A DNA stretch of 64,000 nucleotides from Flavobacteriales bacterium (GCA_016703005.1 JADJCX010000035.1:87256-151255); one strand, 5' to 3'; positions 19,589-29,090 are shown, counted from the first letter of the stretch. Program-made: numbers and translations. Notes: generated by a model not told the origin, from the sequence alone.

Positions 19589-19620
19589 GACCCTCTCCTT
19601 TGGAGAGGGCAGGGTGAGGC
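19589..19620. repeat. Palindromic intergenic repeat, copy D
   Basis: Inverted copy of the element at 16017-16048, with one mismatch in 32 bases; core CCCTCTCCTTTGGAGAGGG. It sits between the convergent ends of queG and the 71-residue gene, where it could act as a two-way terminator. Confidence 0.7.
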
Positions 19621-19622
19621 CA

Positions 19623-19838
19623 TTACGCCCTCATGCTCTTCTCGAACACCTCTATGATCACATCCTTGTACACATGCCCAAAGGTGGCGAGGCACCAAGC
19701 TTTCAGGATGAGTTGATCGTGTTGGCCCACCCAACGGCGGGCTTTGATGAGTTCTTTCTTGAACAGCAGTTTATCGAAGCTCACCTTCTGCAGCACCTGC
19801 TTGCTGAACTCCATCATCTTCCTTCCTTGCTCCTTCAT
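19623..19838 (-). CDS. Conserved small Bacteroidota protein
   Basis: A 71-residue, mostly helical soluble protein beginning MKEQGRKMMEFSKQVLQKVS, with FDKLLFKKELIKARRWV and LILKAWCLATFG. I recognise it as a conserved Bacteroidota hypothetical family of this size, but its function is not known to me. It is the only intact gene between 16 and 20 kb. It is convergent with queG. The 133 bp on its other side (19839-19971) shows no gene. Confidence 0.6.
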   Translation of the reverse strand: MKEQGRKMMEFSKQVLQKVSFDKLLFKKELIKARRWVGQHDQLILKAWCLATFGHVYKDVIIEVFEKSMRA

Positions 19839-19971
19839 ATCCAGTGCGATGGTTCGTGGGGCTTTGTGTCACTCTGCCAACGGGCACTCCCGGTGAAAGC
19901 AGGCATGAATATAATCCGTTCGGCTTCGGATAACTCACCGAGGGGTGGAAAGTTGTTCACCCGGCGAAAGG

Positions 19972-20873
19972 TTATGTGAAGGCCCGGTGTTTGATAAGGG
20001 CGGTTATGGGATCAGGGTGCCGCTCGCTCACCTGCATCACCTCATCCGTTGTCCACCCGGTAGATGTACGCCACCAACGAGCAATTCGCGGGGACCAGTA
20101 CGTTAGGGGGCAAGCACGTAATCGTTGAAGGTGAGGGTGACCGTCTGTCCAGGGGTGATGGCACCGGTGAGGCCTGCGTTCCCCACGTCCCGTTGATGTT
20201 GTCCGCAGCGCATGGTTGTGCGTGTAGGGGTATACAATACCGCCCGGCACCCGGTTGTCCTCCTGTCCCTCGATCGCATCGTCTTCCAGTAGGTACACCA
20301 CCACGTTGTGTTCGCCGGTGGTGTCGGCCAGAACATCCACCTTCACTTGCAGGTCGAGTGTCTCCGTACCGGCGTCGTAACTCACCTCCGGAAAGGTGAT
20401 CTCGAACTGCGCGGGTTGCCCAAGGATGTCGGCCACGGCCGAACTCCAGTTGCCGTCGCCACCACTTGGGAGCCATCGAATTCCGGCGGCTCACCAGTCC
20501 ATTCGGCAAGCCGGAGGGGAGAAGGCGCCTGCGTACTCCTCACCGGCCACCGTGCGGAAGTCGGTGCTGAACGGATCCGGGTGGCGCCACTGGTGGGCGA
20601 AGCGAACGTGGGGTGCGGTGGACCCCGACGATCAGGTCTTCGCAATAAACGCCATGCAATTGTTTGGCTACATCGGCAGCGGCGGGGCAATTGGGGCAGC
20701 GGAAGCCGGTAAGGTCCTCCAGCAGCACCCGCCGGAATCCTGCGCCATTGCCAACACCAGCGCAATCGTCCACCGCGCCGGGGATGGGATTATCGGGTTC
20801 CTCAATGATGTCGCAGCCCGCCGAGCAGATCGTCAGTGAAAGAGAGGAGGATCGTGTTGCGCATGTGTTTCAT
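19972..20873 (-). pseudogene. Omp28-related outer-membrane lipoprotein, frameshifted
   Basis: Omp28-related protein of ~300 residues. The start MRNTILLSF leads, after a one-base shift, into a lipobox-like TICSAGCD. Then come DDCAGVGNGAGFRRVLLED and a thioredoxin-like CPNC motif (TGFRCPNCPAAADVAKQLHG). The C-terminal half is a beta-sandwich read in two frames: QFEITFPEVSYDAGTETLDL, NVVVYLLEDDAIEGQEDNR, GAITPGQTVTLTFNDYVL, VAYIYRVDN, ending DPITALIKHRAFT. At least three indels interrupt it. It follows the DUF6029 and TlpA-like genes in the same direction, a trio I know to recur in Bacteroidota. Its ATG overlaps the apparent end of the DUF6029 gene, which is probably itself shifted. Confidence 0.65.
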
Positions 20874-22548
20874 CCCGACGTATCGGTGGATCAAAGGTAC
20901 TTGCGATGGATACGGTGAGGCCATTGGCGGCAGGCACGGCACGGCATACGCCGCCCACGCAGAAGATGCCCGCGCGCTGGCGGCCGTAGTTCACTTGTAT
21001 GCGGTTTGCTCCGCGCGTGTAAGCAACGCTGCCCAACGGGTAGTGGATCTCATCCGTTTTCGCGCCACCACCGTAATTGTACTGGTCCATGGCCGTAATG
21101 CTCCAGTGCCCGCCCACGGTGAGTTCCGCAATAGCGGTGGCCCAGTTGCCGTGGTCCTGTTTGCTGCTGAGGTGCTGCAATTCGAACCGCAGTCCGGTCT
21201 CATCGCTGAATTTGTGCAGGCCCTCCAAGATGATCATGTCGGCATAGATCACCGGTTCGCCGGCTTTGCCCTGCACGGTTTCAATGTCGTACGCGAGATT
21301 GATGTAGGTAAGCGCCAACTCCCACGTGGGGCTCAACTTCTTGCGCAGTTCCACATTGATGTCGCTGAAGTACAAGCGCTCGCCTTTAGCGAAGAGGCTA
21401 CTGGTATAGCCGTCGTAGGTAACGGTGTCGTCCACTATGCCCACGGTATCGAGCGCATACGCAACACTGCCATTGATCGCCAACTTGGTTCCGTACTTAC
21501 CGCCAAGGGCGGTGCCCTTCTTCCACTTGTAGAAGATCTCGCCTTGGCCGGCCACTTCATTGTTCGGTTGCGTGGCGTAGGGGTACAGCGTGGCGGGCAG
21601 GTTATAGGTGTGCTGCTTGGCTAGTGGCGGCAGGAAGTTGATGTTGAGGTCGAACGGCCCGGCCGCCCGGTTGCTCCGGTACACCATGTTGTCGTAGCTG
21701 TGCACACCGGCGCTGATGCCCAAGCCCTTCACACTGTAGGCGGCGTTGAACATCAACGCCTCCCCGTTCTTGTAGATGCCGTTGTTGCTGCTGTTGGGGT
21801 CGTTGATCTTGTATGCGTACTCGGCGTAGAGGTTCCACTTGGCCGAGATGTAGTTGAGCCGTGCCGCCCACGCGCCCACGTTCTCCGGAAGTTCCAGCAG
21901 CGGGTCGCGGTCCTCCTGGTACTTGCTCACGAAGCTGCCGCCAAGGATGATGTTGCGGCCTTTCACCGCCAGACTGTCGAAGAGTTCGTTCAGTGAGATC
22001 TCCAGATCCACGCCCCTGACAAGTCCCGGTCCTTTGGTAAAGCCACCATCGAATCCAAGACGTTGTTCACCGATGAAGCCCTTCAGATACACCCCGTTCA
22101 CGGGCTTGAATTTCACACGCACGCCGTCCATGGCATTGTCCACGCCGAGGTAACGTTCTTCATAGCTCCGGAACACCAGCCCGCTACCGAACTGCTCGAA
22201 GTAGTTGCCCAAAGTGATCTCCAGATCATCCTGCGCGTAACGCGCATACCTGAAACCGATGCCGGAGCCATTGTAGGGTTCGCCGGCCGGGTAGCCCAGC
22301 AATGCCGGTGTATAGCTCTCGAAGCGAAGGCCCGCCTCGAACGCCCCTTTGGTCGCAATGAAATTGCCCCAAGCGTTCAAGCCGAAGTCTTCCGGTGGCG
22401 GAACAGCACCGATCTCCTCATCGGGGTTATACAACTGACCGTCGATGTTGAAGTTGCCGTGGATCTGCGCGCCACTGTCTTGGGCCGAAGCGCACACCAC
22501 GAGCAGTGCGAAGGATGCACAGGTCGAAATGCGGAGAAGAGGGGTCAT
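20833..22548 (-). CDS. DUF6029 outer-membrane protein
   Basis: A 571-residue exported protein with signal peptide MTPLLRISTCASFALLVVCA and a long strand-rich body (GNFNIDGQLYNPDEEIGA, LEITLGNYFEQFGSGLVFRS, LGGKYGTKLAINGSVAYALD, WSITAMDQYNYGG) typical of the DUF6029 beta-barrel family. The natural end is probably GLTVSIASTF near 20885. The last ~15 residues run into the start of the Omp28 gene and look like a one-base shift past the true stop. It lies 102 bp downstream of the TlpA-like gene. Function unknown; the partnership with a thioredoxin and Omp28 suggests an envelope role. Confidence 0.7.
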   Translation of the reverse strand: MTPLLRISTCASFALLVVCASAQDSGAQIHGNFNIDGQLYNPDEEIGAVPPPEDFGLNAWGNFIATKGAFEAGLRFESYTPALLGYPAGEPYNGSGIGFRYARYAQDDLEITLGNYFEQFGSGLVFRSYEERYLGVDNAMDGVRVKFKPVNGVYLKGFIGEQRLGFDGGFTKGPGLVRGVDLEISLNELFDSLAVKGRNIILGGSFVSKYQEDRDPLLELPENVGAWAARLNYISAKWNLYAEYAYKINDPNSSNNGIYKNGEALMFNAAYSVKGLGISAGVHSYDNMVYRSNRAAGPFDLNINFLPPLAKQHTYNLPATLYPYATQPNNEVAGQGEIFYKWKKGTALGGKYGTKLAINGSVAYALDTVGIVDDTVTYDGYTSSLFAKGERLYFSDINVELRKKLSPTWELALTYINLAYDIETVQGKAGEPVIYADMIILEGLHKFSDETGLRFELQHLSSKQDHGNWATAIAELTVGGHWSITAMDQYNYGGGAKTDEIHYPLGSVAYTRGANRIQVNYGRQRAGIFCVGGVCRAVPAANGLTVSIASTFDPPIRRDETHAQHDPPLFH

Positions 22549-22650
22549 ACAGCGGACGTGCGATACGGGTAAGCCGGAAAGCCCCGCAATGTCGCACGCA
22601 GGAACCTTACGCGGTGCAACCGAATGATGAAGATCCTCGGGATGCCGAGG

Positions 22651-23133
22651 TTACTTGGCGGTAAGCGCTTTCAACTTGGCGTACAGTTCGTTCTCGTCGC
22701 CAGGGTTGTACACGTTGTGTTGCCATACGATCTTGCCCGAACCGTCGATCAGCACGGTGTGCGGCACGTTCTGCACGTTCATGGCGCGCTTCAGGTCGCC
22801 GTTCGGGTCCAAGTACACTTCGTAGTCCCATGCTTGGCCGTTCACGTAGGGCCCAACCCGGGCCGAGCTCCGTGCATCATCAATGCTAACCGCGATCAGC
22901 TTCACGCCGGTGGTCTTCTGCCACTCGTCATACACCTCCGCAATGGCGTTCAGTTCGCGTTTGCACGGCGCGCACCATGTTGCCCAGAAACTGATGATCA
23001 TTGGTTTGCCACCGTTGCTGAAGGTCTTTGCATCCACTTTTTTGCCGTCGAGCCCGGTAACGGATGCACTGGGTATTTGGGCGAACAGCGAAGTGGCCAC
23101 GACGATGGCGAGCATGGAGAGGAAAGAGCGCAT
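22651..23133 (-). CDS. TlpA-like periplasmic thioredoxin
   Basis: A 160-residue exported thioredoxin-fold protein: signal peptide MRSFLSMLAIVVATSLFA, active site WCAPC with cysteines at residues 54 and 57 (ISFWATWCAPCKREL), and the cis-proline region VQNVPHTVLIDGSGK. Such TlpA/ResA proteins reduce disulfides in the periplasm, for example during cytochrome c maturation. The ATG at 23133 was chosen over an upstream in-frame codon because it starts the signal peptide. It is the first gene of the TlpA-DUF6029-Omp28 group. A terminator of the upstream gene lies 55 bp before it. Confidence 0.85.
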   Translation of the reverse strand: MRSFLSMLAIVVATSLFAQIPSASVTGLDGKKVDAKTFSNGGKPMIISFWATWCAPCKRELNAIAEVYDEWQKTTGVKLIAVSIDDARSSARVGPYVNGQAWDYEVYLDPNGDLKRAMNVQNVPHTVLIDGSGKIVWQHNVYNPGDENELYAKLKALTAK

Positions 23134-23187
23134 TGGTAGTTGGGTTACGAGTTGGTCGGATGGTGCAAGATGGGGGAACAAAAGAAA

Positions 23188-23226
23188 AGGTCGGCGGCCA
23201 TGGTGCAAACACCGGACCGCCGACCT
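23188..23226 (-). terminator. Intrinsic terminator after the thioredoxin-fold T9SS gene
   Basis: Perfect 10-bp stem AGGTCGGCGG / CCGCCGACCT around a 19-base loop. In the minus direction it is followed by TTTTCTTTTG. It lies 24 bp beyond the stop at 23250. Confidence 0.7.
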
Positions 23227-23249
23227 CTTCGATCGAATTCACATCGCTA

Positions 23250-24717
23250 TCAACGGTTCAGCGTCACCTTGCGGGTGGTGCTGTTGTCGCCAACGGTGAT
23301 GTTGAAGTAGTAAAGGCCATTGTTCATGCCGCTCATGTCGATGGTCTGCACGCCATTGCTGTTCATGGTGCGTGACATGATGCGCTCACCGAGCACATTG
23401 TACACGTCCACGTTCACCTTGCTCTCCGCGGTATTGAACGCCAAGTTCACGTTGCCGTTGGTCGGGTTAGGGTAAAGCTCCACACCAACGGTGTTCGCTG
23501 CTTCCGAAACACCTACGGCGTCGTTCACCATGGTATTCGACGATTCGCAAACGAAGTCAACATCGATCACAACTTGACTGTTGGAATTGCGCACACGGAA
23601 ATAGGATTGAGCATTACCGGTCAGGCCATCCCCGTAGGCATCAAACGCCTCCACTTTATAACATCCCATCTCCGGTGAGCTCAACATCCAATGTGAACGC
23701 AGCGCTTGAGCCGTAGGTACCCGGCCCGGCAACCGGCAAACCCCTGATCGCAATTGGTCGTATTCGCGTTCACCAAAGTATAGTTGCCGCCTAGGCTACA
23801 ACAACACCGTTGGGATCCAGCATATGCCATGCGAAATTCGTTCGGGTATTGGTCTACTTACCCTCCACGGTAACAGCCCAGCTAACAGGTGCAGCGGGGA
23901 TCAATCCTGGATCCAGAACGTTGTCGCTCGCTTGAGCATCGGTCGTGGTGATGTTCACCGTTACAGCAGCAGCATCGGTCACCGCCACGTTCGAAAAGGT
24001 GATGTCGTCCGTGTCGTAGGTGGACAAGTTGCCGGTCCAGTTCTGCGTAGCCAAGGTGGTATTGCCCTGCTTCACAACGATGGTAGCGCTAGTGATCGCA
24101 TTAGTGCCCATATTCATGATGGTCACTGGCATGTCCAAGTTTCCGCAAGCCGAAAGGCTTCCGTTGTAAGAGGCAAGAGCCAAGTTGGTGCCTGCAACTG
24201 CCGCTTGGCAGTCACCCGCGTTGGCAATTGCCCAATGAGCAGCGGTGCTGATCTGGCTGCTTTCCACGATCTTCCGGCTTGGGCAGATGGTATAGATCGT
24301 GGGGAAGTACGAGATCTCCAACAAGTTGGCGATGCTAGCATTGTCGATGATCGGATAGGGCGTTCCGCTGATCCAGTCACCTTGGGTTGCGCCAGTGTTG
24401 CCCTGCAGGTCGGCCAAGGTCGTGCTGCCATCTCCTTCGATGAAAAACACCATCACTTTATCAGCAGCAGTACCGGGACCATATGTGGTATACAGGTCTT
24501 CCAGAGCGCCCGTGTTGTGGTAGTTCCAGCAGGGTCCGCACCACGTGGCGCTCACGTCAACCACCACTGTGTAGCCTTGATCCAAATAGTCGTACAGGTT
24601 ATGCGTTACGCCGTTGAGGTCGGTGCCCGTGAAATCGGGGCAGATGGACCCATCCGGCAATTGAGCCATTGCCGCTGTGGAGGCAACAAGCGAAGCCATG
24701 AGTAACAACTTCTTCAT
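23250..24717 (-). pseudogene. Thioredoxin-fold protein with T9SS sorting domain, frameshifted
   Basis: Secreted or surface protein of ~488 residues. Signal peptide MKKLLLMASLVASTAAMA; a thioredoxin-like domain with VVVDVSATWCGPCWNYHN (about residues 50-70) and a cis-Pro-like ISYFPTIYTICP; a beta-sandwich region (ACGNLDMPVTIMNMGTNAIT); then, after indels between 23650 and 23870, NTRTNFAWHMLDPNGVVVA, YKVEAFDAYGDGLTGNAQ and a type A CTD with VELYPNPTNGNVNLAF and ending TTRKVTLNR. The CTD directs T9SS export. A first in-frame stop occurs at VTVEGK. An oxidoreductase or disulfide-exchange role outside the cell is an inference from WCGPC. Confidence 0.75.
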
Positions 24718-24911
24718 GTAGGTTGATTTTGGTTGATTTGCGTTGGTTCGATGGCGATCCGGCAAGACATACGCCAGCCGGAGCGAGGCCGAACATAAGG
24801 AGGCTTGTCCTTGCGCCCTCCCGATCGAAACCCACAACCCTTGGGATCCCATCTTCTCGCACTGGTCAAGCTCGAACGGCCCATCCCATGACCAACGGAG
24901 CGTTGTCCGTT

Positions 24912-24919
24912 TACTTTTG
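24912..24919 (+). promoter_or_regulatory. -7 promoter box, T9SS protein gene
   Basis: TACTTTTG, an exact TAnnTTTG match ending 4 bp before the ATG at 24924, so the transcript would start at or next to the start codon. Confidence 0.45.
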
Positions 24920-24923
24920 GCCC

Positions 24924-25667
24924 ATGATGAACAAATACGCTCTTGCTTTCGCAGCCATCGCTCTAGCCAACAGCACCAGTGCGCAATGGATCACCCTTAC
25001 CGATGAATACGGTAATGACGTGACCAATAGCAGCATTGACCATTGGGAGGTGAACTCCTCGAACCCGTTCACCATGGTGATACACCTCGAGGCCGAGCTC
25101 AACGGCGGTGGGAATCGCACTGTGAACGTGAAGCGCTATGAGATGGGCGTTACCACTGGCACCCAGAACTACTTCTGCTGGAACCTGTGCTACCTGCCGC
25201 GCAATGCAGGCCAAACGCCACTGTGGATCGGTGGCGATAGTCAGGCTATGGTTCCCGGTGTTCCGTTCACCGGGTTCGGTGGTTACCACATCCCCAACGG
25301 CGATTTCAGCCTAAGCTGCTATCGATATGTATGGTACGATGTTGCCAACCCGAACGACAGTGCCTTTGTCGACCTCTGTTTCGAGAGTGCCGTTGGTATC
25401 GGCGAAGCGTTGTCCGTGGATCAGTTCAGTATTGCGCCGAACCCAGCGAACGCCTCAGCAATGGTGAGCTTCAGTTCGGCCATCGGCAACGCCGATGGTA
25501 TCGTGGTACACAATGCATTGGGTAGCCAAGTGCTGAAGGCCTCGGTTGCCGCAGCTCAGCGCAATGCCCAATTGAGCACCGCTGCATTGCCGGAAGGCGT
25601 GTACTTCGTGAGCTTGATGGGTCAGGGACGTACCCTGCGCACACAGCGACTGGTCGTATCGCGCTAA
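24924..25667 (+). CDS. Secreted protein with T9SS type A sorting domain
   Basis: A 247-residue exported protein. Signal peptide MMNKYALAFAAIALANSTSA, an N-terminal strand-rich domain of ~150 residues (ITLTDEYGNDVTNSSIDHW ... NVKRYEMGVTTGTQNYFCW, with a conserved-looking CWNLCY pair of cysteines), and a C-terminal T9SS type A domain FSIAPNPANASAMVSFSS ... GVYFVSLMGQGRTLRTQRL ending VVSR. The N-terminal domain is not one I can name. It is divergent from the thioredoxin-fold gene and overlaps the end of the sirtuin gene by 4 bp tail to tail. Confidence 0.8.
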   Translation: MMNKYALAFAAIALANSTSAQWITLTDEYGNDVTNSSIDHWEVNSSNPFTMVIHLEAELNGGGNRTVNVKRYEMGVTTGTQNYFCWNLCYLPRNAGQTPLWIGGDSQAMVPGVPFTGFGGYHIPNGDFSLSCYRYVWYDVANPNDSAFVDLCFESAVGIGEALSVDQFSIAPNPANASAMVSFSSAIGNADGIVVHNALGSQVLKASVAAAQRNAQLSTAALPEGVYFVSLMGQGRTLRTQRLVVSR

Positions 25668-26347
25668 GCCAGCTTCAACAGTTCGGAGGCCAGCAGGGGG
25701 ACGCCCTCGCTGGCCTTCTGCTTTCTATGGTCGATACCCGAACGCAGCATGGGCACATCACCGGGGTCGATCAGATGGATGGGCACGTTGTTCGGAACGT
25801 AGTGCAGCAGGCCCGCCGCCGGGTATACGTTGAGCGAAGTGCCTACCACGATCAACCGTTCGCAGCGCATCGCCAGTTCCATGGCTCTGTCCATCATTGG
25901 CACGGCCTCACCGAACCATACGATGTGGGGTCGTAGTTGGGATCCCAGCGGGCACTTGTCGCCCAGGTCAAGTGATGGCCCGTTGATCGGCACTACCACC
26001 TGTTGGTCTGCTGTGCTTCGCGCCATCTTGATCTCGCCATGAAGGTGCAACACGTGGGTGCTTCCGGCGCGCTCGTGCAGGTCGTCGATGTTCTGCGTCA
26101 CCACATCCACATGAAGGCGCTGTTCCATTTCCGCGATGGCTGTGTGCGCAGCGTTCGGCTGTGCGGCGATCACCTGCGCGCGTCGTTCGTTGTAGAAGCG
26201 CAGCACCAAGGCCGGATCGCGCTGGAAGGCTTCGGGCGTGGCAACTTCCTCAATGCGGTGTTCTTCCCACAGGCCGTCGGCAGCGCGGAACGTACGCAGT
26301 CCGCTCTCTGCGCTGACTCCAGCCCCGGTGAAGACGAGTATGCGCAT
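25664..26347 (-). CDS. cobB: SIR2-family NAD-dependent deacylase
   Basis: A 227-residue sirtuin that removes acyl groups from lysines with NAD. Visible motifs: NAD-binding FTGAGVSAESGLRTFR, catalytic-loop TQNIDDLHERAG and LHLHGEI (catalytic His), VVGTSLNVYPAAGLLHYVP, HLIDPGDVP. The four zinc-binding cysteines of classical sirtuins are absent: the region reads ARSTADQQVVV...DKCPLGSQLRP with one Cys, as in the short Bacteroidota group. The ATG at 26347 gives the normal MRILVFTGAGVS start. The upstream in-frame sequence is not conserved-looking. Cytosolic. It converges with the T9SS gene with a 4-bp overlap. Confidence 0.88.
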   Translation of the reverse strand: MRILVFTGAGVSAESGLRTFRAADGLWEEHRIEEVATPEAFQRDPALVLRFYNERRAQVIAAQPNAAHTAIAEMEQRLHVDVVTQNIDDLHERAGSTHVLHLHGEIKMARSTADQQVVVPINGPSLDLGDKCPLGSQLRPHIVWFGEAVPMMDRAMELAMRCERLIVVGTSLNVYPAAGLLHYVPNNVPIHLIDPGDVPMLRSGIDHRKQKASEGVPLLASELLKLA

Positions 26348-26397
26348 CGGGGAACTGGATCGGGGTCTACATCGTGTTCGTTGCGGCTGCCACTGGC

Positions 26398-28074
26398 TCA
26401 ACGCATGCCCGGCACACTGCCGCCTTTTTTGCCCTTCGGCACCGGTGCTTTCTTGATCTGGCCGTTCTCGTACTCCACGGTCTTCGTCGGTTTCCCGCTC
26501 ATATCGAAGGTGGTCATCGTGCCGTGCAATCGCCCGAACTTGTAGTTCATCTCTTGCACCACGCGGCCGCGCTGATCGTACACCAAGCACTTGCCATCAG
26601 GATCACCCATCACCAAGTTCTGCTCGCGCATTTTCACACCGGCGTCATCATAGTAGATCCAAGGGCCGTTTGGAATGCCTTCGGTGTAGTTGCCTTCACT
26701 GGTTATGCTGCCGTAGTTGTTGTAGCTCACCCAGCGACCGCCCTTCTTGCCGGCTGCGTAGAATCCTTCCTCCTTGAGCTTGCCGTTCTCCCACCAGAAT
26801 TTCCAAGCGCCATCCTTCCGGTCGTCCTTCCACCAGCCTTCGTATTCAGGATGGCCTTCGGGGTTCCAGCCGCGCCATAGCCCGCTGATCTTCCCTGCGG
26901 TGAAACTGCCGATGTCCTTCTGTTGTCCGTTCTCGAACCAACTCATCCATTCGCCTTCGGCCACGCCGTTCACGTAGGGACCTTCCTGCAGCTTCTTGCC
27001 GTTCTCGAACCACGTGGTCCACGTGCCGGTTTTCTTCCCATCGTTGAAACTTCCCTTCTTCCAATACTGACCGCCCTCATAGAAGTACACCCAGTCGCCG
27101 TGCTCTTTGTCGTTCGCGTAGGTACCGGTACTGCTCATTTGCCCGCTTGGATACCAGTAGCGCCAAGCGCCATGCTGCTTGTCGCTCAAAAGCTCCCTTC
27201 CATGTCCTTCTGCGCCTTGGTCGTGTGCCACGTCCACAAGCTGTCCTTCAGTCCATCCTTGTAGTGGCCAACGATGTTGGGTTCGCCTGAGCTGAAGTTG
27301 AGCAGATAGGGCCCCGAGAGTTTCCCGCGCTGGTAGGTCTCCACCTTTTGCAGCGTGCCATTGCTGAACCAATACTCCCATTTCCCGTGACGAACCCCTG
27401 CCAAGTAGGTGCCTTTTGCCTGTGGAAGTCCGGATGGGTAGAACAAGGTGCTCGACCCGCTCTTAACACCGACAGCATACGCGGTCTCCTCCTGTTTCGC
27501 ACCGCTTGGGAAGTACGCCCGCACGAGGCCATCGCCTTTGGTGAGCGTTCGTGATCCGTCCTTGTCCCATGCGTCTATCACGATGACCAGCGAGTCGTTC
27601 CACACCTCGTTCAACAGGGGCTTGCCGTCCGCGAAGAAGTAGAGCCACGTACTGTCCTTCACTCCCTTCTTGTACCAACCGGATTCCATCACCTGTCCGC
27701 TGGCGTAATAGCTGGTCATAATGCTGTCCTGCTTTGCCTTTACGGAACCAGCCATCGTGCTGCACCTGCCCGTTCGCGTAGTACTTGCGCGTGCGCCCGT
27801 GCAGCATGCCGCCGGCCTGGCTACTGATCTCCAACAGTTTTCCGCTGCGGTCCCAGTAGCTCCACTCGCCCCATTCCAGGCCGTTCACATAGAGGCCTTC
27901 GCTGCGCTTGATCGTTTTCAGGCTATCCCAATGGTCCACGTACGGTTGCACCGGCTGCGCCTCAACATCCACATGGGGCATGATGCCCAAGAGCAGCGCT
28001 GAGGGAAGAACAAAGCGCAGCACGGACCACCTGCGAAGGCGATGAATGCATTGAGTAACCAAGGGGTGGAGCAT
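26398..28074 (-). pseudogene. MORN-repeat (YwqK-like) protein, two frameshifts
   Basis: An exported protein of ~558 residues made almost entirely of MORN-variant repeats (for example GYLVNGLEWGEWSYWDRSG-like units, GVRHGKWEYWFSNGTLQK, GVAEGEWMSWFENGQQKD, GIPNGPWIYYDDAGVKM). Over 15 units of about 23 residues can be counted by eye. An N-terminal hydrophobic stretch (VLRFVLPSALLLGIM) precedes them. The frame breaks near 27742 and 27193, where repeats continue without loss. Annotation pipelines label such proteins YwqK-family antitoxins, but no toxin partner is present and a surface or binding role is just as likely. ATG at 28074. Confidence 0.75.
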
Positions 28075-28080
28075 GATGAT

Positions 28081-28088
28081 CAAAAGTA
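28081..28088 (-). promoter_or_regulatory. -7 promoter box, MORN-repeat gene
   Basis: Minus strand reads TACTTTTG, identical to the box at 24912. It ends 6 bp before the ATG at 28074, implying almost no leader. Confidence 0.45.
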
Positions 28089-28206
28089 GGAACGCATGGA
28101 AGGCTCCATGTAGCGTGGGCCGCGAAGCATGAACGATGCCGCGTGGATGGGTGTGCAGGGTTCAACGGCTTATCCATCGGGGAAATGGCGAACAAAACCC
28201 TTCGGC

Positions 28207-28214
28207 TACATTCG
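28207..28214 (+). promoter_or_regulatory. Possible -7 box for gcvH
   Basis: TACATTCG, the same variant seen upstream of cysC on the other strand, 78 bp before the gcvH ATG. Confidence 0.35.
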
Positions 28215-28292
28215 CCTCGCTCGAACCGGTACCCGGAACAAGAAATACCCAAGGGTCGCCGCCTGAACTTCCAAATCTCCACATCACTACCC

Positions 28293-28670
28293 ATGACTTT
28301 CCCTGCCGAACTCAAGTACACGAAAGACCATGAATGGATCCGCGTTGAAGGTGACATCGCCGTTATCGGCATCACTGAATTCGCACAAAGCGAACTGGGC
28401 GACATCGTTTTCGTGGATATCGGTACGGTCGGCCAGGACCTCAAAGCCGAGGAAGTCTTCGGAACGGTGGAAGCGGTGAAGACCGTGAGCGACCTCTTCA
28501 TGCCTGTTAGCGGCAACGTGCTCGAGGTGAATCCAAGTCTCGATGGTGATCCCGCCAGCGTTAACAAGGATCCCTACGGAGCTGGCTGGATGGTGAAAGT
28601 CCGGATGAGCAACCCTGGTGAAGTGGGGAACCTCCTCAGCGCCGACGCCTACAAGGCGATCGTGGGCTGA
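28293..28670 (+). CDS. gcvH: Glycine cleavage system H protein
   Basis: A 125-residue lipoyl carrier that shuttles the aminomethyl group between the P, T and L proteins of the glycine cleavage system in the cytosol. The lipoylated lysine is Lys63 in FGTVEAVKTVSDLFMPVSG. The N-terminal ELKYTKDHEWIRVEGD and C-terminal DPYGAGWMVKVRMSNPGE are standard. ATG at 28293 gives the normal start MTFPAELKYTKDHEW. gcvH beside vanZ in the same direction is a familiar Flavobacteriia arrangement, normally next to sprA, which here is 26 kb away. Confidence 0.95.
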   Translation: MTFPAELKYTKDHEWIRVEGDIAVIGITEFAQSELGDIVFVDIGTVGQDLKAEEVFGTVEAVKTVSDLFMPVSGNVLEVNPSLDGDPASVNKDPYGAGWMVKVRMSNPGEVGNLLSADAYKAIVG

Positions 28671-28697
28671 TAACGAACACGCCACCGGCGCATTCCA

Positions 28698-29090
28698 TTG
28701 CTGAAGACTTTTCGCTGGGCGCTGATCTGGGCGCTGTGCATACTCGTCCTGTGCCTCCTTCCGGGCCGTGCGTTGCCGAAGTGGGATTGGTTCGCACTCT
28801 TCGATCTCGATAAGGTGGTTCACCTCGGCATGTTCGGTGCGCTCACTGTGCTGTTGGCCGATGCGATGCGCAAGCGCGATGCCTACGCCAGGTACATTCT
28901 GCGTGCCGCGGTTTTAAGCATCGCTTATGGTGTTGCCACGGAATTGCTGCAAGGCATGGAACTGCTCGGCCGCCGCACCGATCCCGGCGACATGGTAGCC
29001 AATACAGTAGGAGCGGTGCTCGGTAGCCTGTACGTGCGCTTGCGCGAGCGATCCGGCAAACCGATCATCCCGATCGCTTTCTTGCGCTGA
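28698..29090 (+). CDS. VanZ-like family membrane protein
   Basis: A 130-residue membrane protein with four predicted helices and the VanZ-like signature DKVVHLGMFGALTVLLADAM. The helix LSIAYGVATELLQGMELLGR contains the conserved Glu-Leu-Gln, followed by RTDPGDMVANTVGAVLGS. The start is probably TTG at 28698 (LKTFRWALIWALCIL), 27 bp after gcvH; no ATG is better placed. Function of the family is not established in this setting. Its stop abuts that of cysN on the other strand with no bases between. Confidence 0.85.
   Translation: MLKTFRWALIWALCILVLCLLPGRALPKWDWFALFDLDKVVHLGMFGALTVLLADAMRKRDAYARYILRAAVLSIAYGVATELLQGMELLGRRTDPGDMVANTVGAVLGSLYVRLRERSGKPIIPIAFLR

Noticed and set aside
26398..28074. 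Antitoxin function of the YwqK-like MORN protein
   Set aside because: The name is an annotation habit; no toxin gene is adjacent, and the protein has an export signal-like start.
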